Shown: piece by piece, positions 1 through 5,638 of the stretch
Position numbering within the stretch: the first letter of the stretch is position 1
How the letters are laid out: each line of letters starts with the position of its first letter
From: Oscillospiraceae bacterium
Lineage (GTDB): Bacteria > Bacillota > Clostridia > Saccharofermentanales > Saccharofermentanaceae
DNA: 7,472 nt
Direction: 5' to 3'
Assembly: GCA_902803695.1 (NCBI GenBank)
Contig: CADCQX010000331.1
Span: 1-7,472, forward strand
The notes under the pieces: generated by a model
The model's database searches: none
What the model was told of the DNA's origin: nothing
What the model saw: only the letters and a program-made list of their open reading frames with translations
Translations under genes and position numbers: made by a program

Positions 1-573
1 AATCTTGAGGTTCAGGAAGGTGAGTTTGTTTCCATCATGGGAGCAAGCGGAAAAGGCAAGACCACGTTACTTAATATCATCGGTCTTCTTGAGAGACCTG
101 ATTCAGGAACTGTTACTCTCTGTGGTGTGAAAAATGCCAAGTTCAATTCCCGCGAAGCCAGGGAAATGCGACGTACGGAGTTGTCTTATCTTTTCCAGAA
201 TTACGGCTTGATGGAAAATGAGACTGTTGAGAGTAATCTCATGATCGCGATGGAATATGGTGATTATTCTTCAAATGAGAAGAAGGTTAAGATTTCAGAG
301 ACTTTGGAAAAGCTCGGTATTCCAAGATTCGAGAAAAGGAAGGTATTTACTCTCTCGGGTGGTGAGCAACAACGTGTTGCTTTGGCCAAAGTTATATTAA
401 AAGACCCGCAACTTATTCTTGCAGATGAACCTACAGGAAGTCTTGATGCCGGAAACAGGGATTTCGTATTGTCTGTGTTGAAAGATCTAAATACCAAAGG
501 TAAAACTATACTCGTTGTTACGCATGATAAGAATGTAGAAAGCTATGCACATACGAAGATAGTTTTGCAATAA
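1..573 (+). CDS. ABC transporter ATP-binding protein, lactococcin-972-type bacteriocin exporter group (5' partial)
   Basis: This is the ATPase subunit of an ABC transporter, acting at the cytoplasmic face of the membrane with a permease not seen here. The reading frame is open from base 1, so the true start lies upstream; the first visible ATG (37) sits inside the Walker A region and is not a real start. Visible motifs are Walker A GASGKGKTT (about 40-66), a Q-loop in YLFQN (about 187-201), the signature LSGGEQQRVALAK (352-390), Walker B LILADEP with PTGSLD (from 412) and the switch histidine in VVTHD (His codon 523-525). The stretch FQNYGLMENETVESNL and the short C-terminus ending soon after the H-loop match what I recall of the putative bacteriocin exporter ATPases of the lactococcin 972 group (TIGR03608). 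A hairpin terminator follows. The ATPase call is near certain; the subgroup is from memory, and its substrate would be judged from upstream genes outside the window. Confidence 0.93.
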   Translation, partial: NLEVQEGEFVSIMGASGKGKTTLLNIIGLLERPDSGTVTLCGVKNAKFNSREAREMRRTELSYLFQNYGLMENETVESNLMIAMEYGDYSSNEKKVKISETLEKLGIPRFEKRKVFTLSGGEQQRVALAKVILKDPQLILADEPTGSLDAGNRDFVLSVLKDLNTKGKTILVVTHDKNVESYAHTKIVLQ

Positions 574-587
574 GTGCAGATTACAAG

Positions 588-624
588 ATACCGCTTGATC
601 TGACAAGGTCAGGCGGTTTTTGTT
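588..624 (+). terminator. Rho-independent terminator, copy 1 of a repeated module
   Basis: Bases 590-601 pair with 606-617 to give a 12-bp stem with two G-U wobbles (595:612 and 599:608) and the loop GACA. A run of five T (617-621) follows, then GTT. It lies 16 nt after the stop codon of the ABC ATPase gene and should end that transcript. An almost identical element occurs at 3964-3999. Confidence 0.9.
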
Positions 625-625
625 A

Positions 626-634
626 TGATATAAT
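626..634 (+). promoter_or_regulatory. Extended -10 promoter behind terminator copy 1
   Basis: TGATATAAT contains a perfect TATAAT at 629-634 preceded by the TGn of an extended -10 element. No good -35 hexamer sits at 16-18 bp spacing, because that position is occupied by the 3' arm of the terminator hairpin. An extended -10 promoter can tolerate this. Transcription would begin near 641, about 35 nt before the DUF2716 start codon, and would serve the four-gene operon. The same arrangement recurs at 4003-4011, which supports it being functional. Confidence 0.65.
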
Positions 635-676
635 TCAGGTGTTAATGAGAAGAATAAGCTGGGTATAGGTGCGAAT

Positions 677-1153
677 ATGCGGTTGTTGCAAGATGATTCC
701 GTTATATGGGACAGGATATATGTGGAATATAATTTTTGTCCGAAATATTCAAATGATTCATATAGATGGGTTGCCCCGTCGATACCATTTGAGACATTTA
801 TCCTTCCTGAAATCTGTTGGAATGAAGAACAGGAAAGATTAGTAAATTCTTTCTTTAAAGTACTGGATTTGAACGGGATTTATGCATTGGATTGGCAGCA
901 TGACTGCTTTAATTTCGATCCCCGGGAAGAGATCCCCTTGGGTTTTGAATACTCGGATGAGCAACGGCAATGCAATGTGTATTTCCCGAGTTATTATCCA
1001 AATGGTGATTACCATTTCTTCATCGATAACGAGTGGAAGTATGGACTGATGGGGCATCCCTGGCTATTGGAGATTGTTGTAACTGGAGAAGAGTTGATAC
1101 AGTTGTTCAAAGACAATTCTCGGATTCTTGGTATCAAGATTAAACAGAAATGA
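677..1153 (+). CDS. DUF2716 family protein
   Basis: This 158-residue protein has no known biochemical role. It matches what I recall of the DUF2716 family of Bacilli and Clostridia: an N-terminal WDRIY segment (residues 11-15), then YALDWQHDCFNFDP (69-82), and near the C-terminus YPNGDYHFFIDNEWKYG (107-123) followed by LMGHPW (124-129). Length is normal for the family and no signal peptide or membrane segment is visible, so it is probably cytoplasmic. The ATG has an AGGTG ribosome binding site (667-671) 5 nt upstream. It is the first gene after the 626-634 promoter and is followed after 22 nt by a GNAT gene, suggesting co-transcription. The many Trp, Tyr and Phe residues fit a soluble ligand-binding fold, but that is inference only. 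Confidence 0.8.
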   Translation: MRLLQDDSVIWDRIYVEYNFCPKYSNDSYRWVAPSIPFETFILPEICWNEEQERLVNSFFKVLDLNGIYALDWQHDCFNFDPREEIPLGFEYSDEQRQCNVYFPSYYPNGDYHFFIDNEWKYGLMGHPWLLEIVVTGEELIQLFKDNSRILGIKIKQK

Positions 1154-1175
1154 TAAAAGGTGGTTAAGGAATAAA

Positions 1176-1685
1176 ATGAATAATACATATGAAATAAGAG
1201 AGGCTGTTTCAGATGATGCAGAGAAAATGATTATATATCTTAATCAAGTTGGTGGAGAATCTGATAATTTGTTACATGGAGAAAACGGGTTTACTGTTCC
1301 GATTGAAGGCGTAAAACGAAAACTGGCTATGAGTCATGATTCGGAGAACAGTATTGTTTTGATTGCCCTTGAAAACGAACAGATTATTGCGAGAGCAGAA
1401 TTAGATGGATATTATCCGGCAAGAATCCATCATAGGGCAAAATTCTCGATTTCGGTAAGGAAAGATTACTGGAATCAGGGAATAGGAACTGAGATGATAA
1501 AAAGCATTTTCGAGCAAGCAAAGAAGATGAATATTAGGATTATTGAACTGGAGGTAATCTCTGATAATATAAGGGGTATTCATTTGTACCATAAGATGGG
1601 ATTTGTTGATATAGGAATATACAAAGAATATTTCTACGTAAATGGGATGTATAAAGATGCTGTAGTAATGCAGAAATCACTGTAG
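1176..1685 (+). CDS. GNAT family N-acetyltransferase
   Basis: This is a 169-residue acetyl-CoA-dependent acyltransferase. The acetyl-CoA pyrophosphate-binding motif A is SISVRKDYWNQGIGTEM (residues 91-107), with the Q-x-x-G-x-G/A-type signature in NQGIGT. Motif B is LEVISDNIRGIHLYHKMGF (125-143), with the usual Asn and Tyr-x-x-x-Gly-Phe. The C-terminal strand pattern (Y-K-D-A-V-V-M-x-K-S-L) resembles RimJ/RimL- or YhhY-like members that acetylate small molecules or protein N-termini. The acceptor cannot be read from the sequence. I chose ATG 1176 because AAGGA (1166-1170) lies 5 nt upstream. A TTG at 1128 would extend the frame by 16 residues into the preceding gene and lacks a comparable site. 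It lies second in the operon, 22 nt after DUF2716 and 21 nt before the deaminase. Confidence 0.92.
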   Translation: MNNTYEIREAVSDDAEKMIIYLNQVGGESDNLLHGENGFTVPIEGVKRKLAMSHDSENSIVLIALENEQIIARAELDGYYPARIHHRAKFSISVRKDYWNQGIGTEMIKSIFEQAKKMNIRIIELEVISDNIRGIHLYHKMGFVDIGIYKEYFYVNGMYKDAVVMQKSL

Positions 1686-1696
1686 GATTGCAAGTT

Positions 1697-1701
1697 GGAG
1701 G
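1697..1701 (+). promoter_or_regulatory. Ribosome binding site fixing the deaminase start
   Basis: GGAGG lies 5 nt before ATG 1707. It overlaps an alternative in-frame TTG at 1695, so that upstream start would have to use its own ribosome binding site as coding sequence and is unlikely. Confidence 0.85.
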
Positions 1702-1706
1702 ATAGA

Positions 1707-2222
1707 ATGAGTAACGAAGAATACATGAAAAAGTGTTATGAACTGGCTATTAGCGCAGGAAAGAAAGGTTACGATACATTTGGAGCAGTTCTGGTACACA
1801 ACGGAGAGATTTTAGAGGAAGCGGAAAATACAGCTGATTTTAAACGAAAGATCTTCGGACATGCCGAATTTAATCTTGTACATAAATGTGCGAATAAATA
1901 CTCTGACGATGTGTTAGCAGAATCTGATTTTTACACGAGCTGTGCTCCGTGTGAAAGATGCCTGAGTGCTATTGCTTCTCTTGGTGTTCACAGGGTTGTT
2001 TGCGGAGTTTCATATAAGGAGTTTAGCAAGTTGTGTCCTTTCGATTATGAGGAATTGGATCGTGAGGGTTTACTGAAGAAATTAGGTATCGACATGACTA
2101 TAACTGAGTCTGTTCTGGAAGATGAAGGAATGCATGTTTTCGAAGGGTGGGGCGGTGAGTATCGTCCGCTGGAAGATCTGATCGCTGAGATGGATGAAGT
2201 TAAGCGTAATCTTAATAAGTAA
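1707..2222 (+). CDS. Zinc-dependent nucleoside/base deaminase (CMP/dCMP deaminase superfamily)
   Basis: This 171-residue protein should catalyse hydrolytic deamination of a nucleobase, nucleoside or nucleotide. The zinc site is complete: HAE at residues 52-54 (His52 ligand, Glu54 proton shuttle) and PCERC at 81-85 (Cys82 and Cys85 ligands), with the typical TSCxPC context and alternating hydrophobic strands around them. The HAE form and the TSCxPC motif are nearer to guanine deaminase/TadA-type enzymes than to short cytidine deaminases, but the C-terminal region (about 110-171, including EGWGGEY) is not the tRNA-binding tail of TadA as I know it. It is more likely a small-molecule deaminase than tRNA adenosine deaminase. 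It is third in the operon, with 21-22 nt gaps on both sides. The superfamily is clear; the substrate is unknown. Confidence 0.88.
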   Translation: MSNEEYMKKCYELAISAGKKGYDTFGAVLVHNGEILEEAENTADFKRKIFGHAEFNLVHKCANKYSDDVLAESDFYTSCAPCERCLSAIASLGVHRVVCGVSYKEFSKLCPFDYEELDREGLLKKLGIDMTITESVLEDEGMHVFEGWGGEYRPLEDLIAEMDEVKRNLNK

Positions 2223-2234
2223 GAATTATCGAGC

Positions 2235-2239
2235 GAGGT
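2235..2239 (+). promoter_or_regulatory. Ribosome binding site for the tandem GNAT gene
   Basis: GAGGT stands 5 nt before ATG 2245 and only 2 nt before ATG 2242. It favours the second of the two adjacent ATG codons. It also argues against the in-frame ATG at 2194, which would overlap the deaminase gene. Confidence 0.65.
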
Positions 2240-2244
2240 ATATG

Positions 2245-3252
2245 ATGAAGGAATTTGAGATCATACCATTATCAAAGGATGATTGGAAAGATAAGCCTAT
2301 ACTGATGAATTATACGACAGAAGGATATTTTGATGTTCAGATCAAAGAAAGCGCTGATTCGTTCCATATAGATATAGAAAAAAGGGAATACGATGATCCT
2401 GTAGTGCATACTTGTGATTACCCGGACTTTCTTTTTGCAGATTGGTGGGAAGGCGCACAGGCTTGGGGCATCGTATCTGAAGATAATAATCTTCTGGCTT
2501 GTATCGAATGTTGTCCGGAAGAGTGGAGCAATCGACTTATGATAACTGAGTTATGGGTGAGTGATGAACTTCAGCGTCAAGGAATTGGAACCCGTCTGAT
2601 GAATATCGTCAAGGAGAAGGCGTCAAAGGACGGGCGCCGTGCAATAATTCTGGAGACTCAGTCGTGTAACGTTCGTGCAATTGCATTCTATAAAAGTCAG
2701 GGTTTTCAAATGGCCGGCATAGACAGTTGTTGTTACGGTAACTTTGATATAAGAGATCATAATGTCAGATTTAATCTTGTTTATTATATAAGACCTGATA
2801 TTGTAAGAGCCGAAAAGAAAGATCTGCCGGAAATCTTGGAACTTCAGTACCTTGCTTATCAAAGCGAGGCTGCTCTGTTTGGAAGTCAAGATATACCTCC
2901 GCTTAAGGAGACATTATCTGAACTCGATGATGAATTCGAAAACGGTATCGTTTTGAAGATGATCGATGATAACGGAAAGATCATCGGTTCCGTGCGTTCT
3001 AAGTCTGATGAATCTACAGTATATGTCGGTAAGCTGATGGTACATCCTGACCATCAGAAAAAAGGTTATGGTAAGAAACTGCTTCGCGAGATAGAAAGGT
3101 TTTATCTGAATAAGCGATTAGAACTCTTTACGAGCACGAGAAGTATAGATAATATCAAGCTTTATGAGAAGATGGGATATAAGAAGTTCAAAGAAAAGAA
3201 GATTACAGATGAACTCGTATTTGTCTATCTCGAAAAAACAGTAAAAGCGTAA
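2245..3252 (+). CDS. Tandem-domain GNAT acetyltransferase (streptothricin-acetyltransferase-like N-domain plus second GNAT)
   Basis: This 335-residue protein has two complete acetyl-CoA-binding domains. Domain 1 (about 1-183) has motif A LWVSDELQRQGIGTRLM (103-119) and then LETQSCNVRAIAFYKSQGF (136-154). The latter stretch and the following GIDSCCYGN resemble the Sat/SatA streptothricin acetyltransferases in my memory (LETQ-N-A-FY-GF-Y-N order). Domain 2 (about 187-335) has LMVHPDHQKKGYGKKLL (264-280) and NIKLYEKMGYKKF (303-315). Both Q-x-x-G-x-G/A loops are intact (Q112 RQGIGT region; Q271 KKGYG), so both halves could bind acetyl-CoA. The frame is uninterrupted, so this is a genuine fusion, not two genes joined by an error. 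It is the last gene of the operon. A streptothricin-like or other amine acceptor is a guess; the fold is not. Confidence 0.9.
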   Translation: MKEFEIIPLSKDDWKDKPILMNYTTEGYFDVQIKESADSFHIDIEKREYDDPVVHTCDYPDFLFADWWEGAQAWGIVSEDNNLLACIECCPEEWSNRLMITELWVSDELQRQGIGTRLMNIVKEKASKDGRRAIILETQSCNVRAIAFYKSQGFQMAGIDSCCYGNFDIRDHNVRFNLVYYIRPDIVRAEKKDLPEILELQYLAYQSEAALFGSQDIPPLKETLSELDDEFENGIVLKMIDDNGKIIGSVRSKSDESTVYVGKLMVHPDHQKKGYGKKLLREIERFYLNKRLELFTSTRSIDNIKLYEKMGYKKFKEKKITDELVFVYLEKTVKA

Positions 3253-3261
3253 ACCATTGTA

Positions 3262-3289
3262 TTGACAAAAAAATCTTTCGTGATAACAT
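3262..3289 (+). promoter_or_regulatory. Promoter of the methyltransferase gene
   Basis: A perfect TTGACA (3262-3267) is followed at 16 bp by TAACAT (3284-3289), which matches TATAAT at four of six positions and carries an upstream TGA giving an extended -10. Transcription would begin near 3296, inside the inverted repeats described next. The -10 hexamer overlaps the first operator, as expected for repression by steric block. Confidence 0.7.
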
Positions 3290-3322
3290 ATGAATAGATA
3301 TTCATATGAACAGATGTTCATA
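3287..3322 (+). promoter_or_regulatory. Two interlocked inverted repeats, probable ArsR/SmtB-type tandem operator
   Basis: Repeat 1 has perfect 10-bp arms (3287-3296 and 3299-3308) around a central GA. Repeat 2 has perfect 8-bp arms (3305-3312 and 3315-3322), also around GA. Both follow ATGAAnA-GA-TnTTCAT, and their centres are 16 bp apart, so they share four bases. The ATGAA/TTCAT arms with a 2-bp centre match the 12-2-12 operators known for ArsR/SmtB repressors such as SmtB and CzrA. The site covers the -10 element and the likely transcription start. No regulator gene is in the window, so the family assignment is inference. Confidence 0.6.
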
Positions 3323-3330
3323 CAACGAAA

Positions 3331-3336
3331 GAGGAG
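3331..3336 (+). promoter_or_regulatory. Ribosome binding site fixing the methyltransferase start
   Basis: GAGGAG is 7 nt before ATG 3344. It rules out the earlier in-frame ATG codons at 3290 and 3314: the first lies upstream of or at the predicted transcription start and both lie within the operator. Confidence 0.85.
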
Positions 3337-3343
3337 ATTTGAT

Positions 3344-3934
3344 ATGTTTTGGAGTAAGATAGCAGGAGTTTATGACCTGATCGAAAACATTTATAACGGC
3401 AAGGCAAACGCGAGAACAACTGACTATGTGGCTTCACTGATGGATAAGAATGATAAGGTGTTAGAGTGTGCGTGTGGCACCGGAATGTTCAGCATAAAGA
3501 TCGCACCGAACGTAAAAGAACTTACAGCTACAGACTTTTCAGAAGGCATGCTCAAAAAGGCAAAGAAAAAGTGCAGCAAACATAATAATGTGAAGATTGA
3601 AAGCGGTGATATCACGAGCCTGAAATATGAAGATGATCAGTTTGATAAAGCTGTCGCTGCTAATGTGATCCATCTTCTGGATGATCCTAAGAAGGCTATT
3701 GATGAACTTAGGAGAGTGGTCAAGCCCGGCGGACTGATCATAATCCCGACTTACGTACATTTTGAGAAAAGTGTCGCAGCAGATGTTTTCAATAAGGCCG
3801 GTGCAGGATTTAAGAGATACTTTGACAAGGATACTTACAAGGAGTTTTTCAAAGAACTGGGAATCCAAAATGTAAGATATCAGGTGTGTGAGGGAAGAAT
3901 GGCTTGTGATGTGGCTGTTTTCGAGAATGTCTAA
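3344..3934 (+). CDS. Class I SAM-dependent methyltransferase
   Basis: This 196-residue cytoplasmic methyltransferase uses S-adenosylmethionine. Motif I is VLECACGTGMF (residues 39-49) and the ribose-binding acidic position is Asp64 in ATDFSEGML. GDITSLKYEDDQFDKAVAANVIHLL (88-112) forms the region around motifs II-III, and LRRVVKPGGLIII (122-134) is the motif typical of UbiE/Methyltransf_11/25-type enzymes. The N-terminus, with FWSKIAGVYDLIE, is the usual cap helix. The acceptor cannot be deduced. It is a single-gene transcription unit: its own promoter and operator lie upstream, and terminator copy 2 begins 29 nt after the stop. If the operator is truly ArsR/SmtB-like, expression would be induced by metal, metalloid or another ligand of the repressor, and methylation could be a detoxification step. 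That last point is speculative. Confidence 0.92.
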   Translation: MFWSKIAGVYDLIENIYNGKANARTTDYVASLMDKNDKVLECACGTGMFSIKIAPNVKELTATDFSEGMLKKAKKKCSKHNNVKIESGDITSLKYEDDQFDKAVAANVIHLLDDPKKAIDELRRVVKPGGLIIIPTYVHFEKSVAADVFNKAGAGFKRYFDKDTYKEFFKELGIQNVRYQVCEGRMACDVAVFENV

Positions 3935-3963
3935 GTAATATTCAAATAGAATTATTCACCAAT

Positions 3964-3999
3964 ATACCGCTTGATCTGCAAGGTCAGGCGGTATTTTTG
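3964..3999 (+). terminator. Rho-independent terminator, copy 2 of the repeated module
   Basis: Bases 3964-3977 pair with 3981-3994 in a 14-bp stem with two G-U wobbles at the same places as in copy 1, loop GCA, then a run of five T (3994-3998). The arms are the same as those at 590-617 except that copy 2 has an extra TA-side pair at the base and a loop one base shorter. It ends the methyltransferase transcript. Confidence 0.92.
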
Positions 4000-4002
4000 T
4001 TA

Positions 4003-4011
4003 TGTTATAAT
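4003..4011 (+). promoter_or_regulatory. Extended -10 promoter behind terminator copy 2
   Basis: TGTTATAAT has a perfect TATAAT (4006-4011) with an upstream TG at 4003-4004. As in copy 1, it follows the terminator T-run within a few bases, and the -35 position falls in the hairpin. Transcription would start near 4018, leaving a leader of about 50 nt before the FkbM gene and probably serving the genes through the end of the window, since no further terminator is visible. Confidence 0.65.
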
Positions 4012-4069
4012 TCATGTATTGTTAGTCAGATGATTAACGGTAATTAGTGCGTAAATAGAGGATAAGGAA

Positions 4070-5239
4070 ATGAGCGTTTCTGACAAGAGAATTGAATATG
4101 GTTCTGACGAGGCGGCTGATAAGCAAAAGGCTCTTAGAGAAGCCGGAAATATAAACGCCGATTTTTTGGAGATGGCAAGAAATGTACATGCACATCTTAA
4201 CGATGAGATATCAAAGAAGATCTTCGAAGCCAAAATAATGTATGCTTCCACTGGAGATGTAGGATATATTACAGGACTAGAGTCAAAGTACAGAAATCTG
4301 AATAGTGACATGCAGGTGTATGTCGAGAAACTTCAGAAGGGTTCACACTGCGTTATCTATGGCGCAGGTGTTGCAGGGCATTATCTCGCGGGAAGATTTA
4401 AACGATTTGGTGTGAAGATCGATGCGTTCGTTGATCAGGATGAGAGCAAGGGTCCTGTTGATGCTGAAACCGGTATCAAGGTAATTACTGAGAAAGATCT
4501 TTGTGAGAATATATCTTTTTATTGCGATAAGACAATCGTTGTCTCATATCCGGTGAAGCCTGTAGCTGATGAGATCAGGAAGAGACTTATAGAGGATATC
4601 GGAATAGACGAGAAAAATATCCGCATGGGTATTTTTGACTGGCGTAATAATCAGGGACAGTATTTCGATTTTTTCGAGGCGAAAGAGAATGAAGTCTTTG
4701 TTGACTGTGGCTGTTTTGATGGAGCAACCTGTTACAACTTTGTAGGTTGGTGTGGTCAAAAGGGTTTTGATCATATTTATTCTTTTGAAGCTGATCCGAA
4801 GAATTATGAAAAATGCAAGGAGCTTCTCGCTCCTCTTGGAAAATGCGATCTTTATCCCTTTGGAACAGCAGATGCCAATAAGAAGGTATATTTTGCCGCG
4901 GATGCTTTTGAGACTTCATGTATCATCAGCAAAGAAGAGGCGGAGAAGAGGAACTTCGAAGGTGTTGAGGAGATCGAGACAAGAGCTCTGGATGATGTGC
5001 TTGAGGGTAAGAGGATTACTTTTATCAAGATGGATATTGAAGGAGCGGAATACGAAGCGTTGCTCGGTGCACGTAAACTGATAATGGAAAACCGTCCGAG
5101 AATGGCAATTTCCGTTTACCATAAGTTCGAAGACTTTGTTACACTAGCGAGCCTCGTTCTCGAGATGCATCCTGACTACAGAATTTCATTCAGACATTAT
5201 GGATTCGATGAACTTGAGACGATCATGTACGTGGAGTAA
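4070..5239 (+). CDS. FkbM family methyltransferase with N-terminal Rossmann-like domain
   Basis: This 389-residue protein has two parts. Residues about 1-90 are helical and polar. Residues about 91-190 form a nucleotide-binding-like domain with HCVIYGAGVAGHYLA (93-107) and FVDQD (120-124), similar to the PglD/sugar-nucleotide-type Rossmann segment often joined to FkbM domains in Clostridia. Residues about 205-389 are the SAM-dependent FkbM domain: VFVDCGCFDGATCYNF (209-224) for SAM binding, YSFEADPKNYEKC (237-249), FIKMDIEGAEYEALLGA (318-334), AISVYHKFEDF (346-356) and an ending HYGFDELETIMYVE. FkbM enzymes O-methylate sugars or secondary-metabolite scaffolds, and this architecture is common near polysaccharide or glycan genes. 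The start is supported by GAGG (4058-4061) and AAGGA (4064-4068). It is the first gene after the second terminator-promoter module. Confidence 0.9.
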   Translation: MSVSDKRIEYGSDEAADKQKALREAGNINADFLEMARNVHAHLNDEISKKIFEAKIMYASTGDVGYITGLESKYRNLNSDMQVYVEKLQKGSHCVIYGAGVAGHYLAGRFKRFGVKIDAFVDQDESKGPVDAETGIKVITEKDLCENISFYCDKTIVVSYPVKPVADEIRKRLIEDIGIDEKNIRMGIFDWRNNQGQYFDFFEAKENEVFVDCGCFDGATCYNFVGWCGQKGFDHIYSFEADPKNYEKCKELLAPLGKCDLYPFGTADANKKVYFAADAFETSCIISKEEAEKRNFEGVEEIETRALDDVLEGKRITFIKMDIEGAEYEALLGARKLIMENRPRMAISVYHKFEDFVTLASLVLEMHPDYRISFRHYGFDELETIMYVE

Positions 5240-5272
5240 CTGAAATTAAACAAGATTCATGGAGGAAACAAA

Positions 5273-5603
5273 ATGAAGGATCTGATTATTCCATCAAGAT
5301 TGAATGAGGGAGATACAATAGCGTTTCTCTCAATTTCAAGTGGACGTGCCGGCGATGAAGATATGCTTCCCAGATATCAGCTGGGTAAAAGGAGATTTGA
5401 AAAGATCTTCAATGTAAAGGTTGTTGAAACTCCAAACGATCTTAAAGGTTATATGCGAGGAAGTACATAGACCGGATCTGGTCATATTGGAAAACGTGGA
5501 TTACATTCACAGAACTCCTATGACCATACTTCCTACAGGTGCACTGATGGAGATAGACTGTGATGCTCCGAGAATAGAAATACTCGAATCGGGAGTGAAA
5601 TAA
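5273..5603 (+). pseudogene. S66 family peptidase (LD-carboxypeptidase/MccF-like), internally deleted and frameshifted
   Basis: Two pieces of one S66 serine peptidase are visible. The N-terminal piece (5273 to about 5450) reads IIPSRLNEGDTIAFLSISS...GDE...RYQLGKRRFEKIF.VKVVETPNDLKG, the standard family opening. It stops at TAG 5468-5470. The C-terminal piece, in another frame (about 5452-5603), reads RPDLVILENVDYIHRTPMTILPTG.LMEIDCD..RIEILESGV, the standard family ending, including the histidine of the GH-T-PM motif (here preceded by Ile, not Gly). Intact proteins are about 300-350 residues. Here only some 105 remain, and the middle, with the nucleophilic serine and catalytic glutamate, is gone. 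The gene still has a good GGAGG (5261-5265) 7 nt before its ATG and lies between intact genes, so decay looks recent. S66 enzymes cleave muropeptides or, as MccF, inactivate microcin C-like peptides. No activity is expected. Confidence 0.85.
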
Positions 5604-5638
5604 TAAAGCATATATAGCAGCATAGTATGGAGAATGAA

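Noticed and set aside
1128..1175. Upstream TTG start for the first GNAT gene
   Set aside because: It would overlap the DUF2716 gene and add residues outside the GNAT domain, whereas ATG 1176 has a well-placed AAGGA.
2194..2244. Upstream ATG giving the tandem GNAT protein 17 more residues
   Set aside because: It overlaps the end of the deaminase gene, and the added residues are not part of the domain; the ribosome binding site at 2235-2239 points to ATG 2245.
3287..3308. The first inverted repeat as an RNA hairpin or riboswitch in the leader
   Set aside because: Most of its left arm lies upstream of the predicted start site, so it would not be transcribed; the loop of two bases is also too tight for RNA.
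3290..3343. ATG 3290 as the methyltransferase start
   Set aside because: It falls in the operator at or before the expected transcription start; the strong GAGGAG at 3331 serves ATG 3344.
3960..4050. Integron attC-like recombination site around the repeated hairpin (GTTAGTC at 4021, TTAAC near 4034)
   Set aside because: The needed pair GTTRRRY and RYYYAAC at the ends of a long imperfect hairpin is not present, and the hairpin with its T-run is fully explained as a terminator.
4752..5081. Plus-strand open frame of 109 codons inside the FkbM gene, and the antisense one at 4587-4919
   Set aside because: Both lie inside the FkbM catalytic domain, which is clearly the coding frame; their products are low-complexity and basic, with no family signal.
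5604..5638. TATATA-rich gap before the C15-like gene as a promoter
   Set aside because: No -35 hexamer at a suitable distance and no extended -10; reading through from the upstream promoter is enough.
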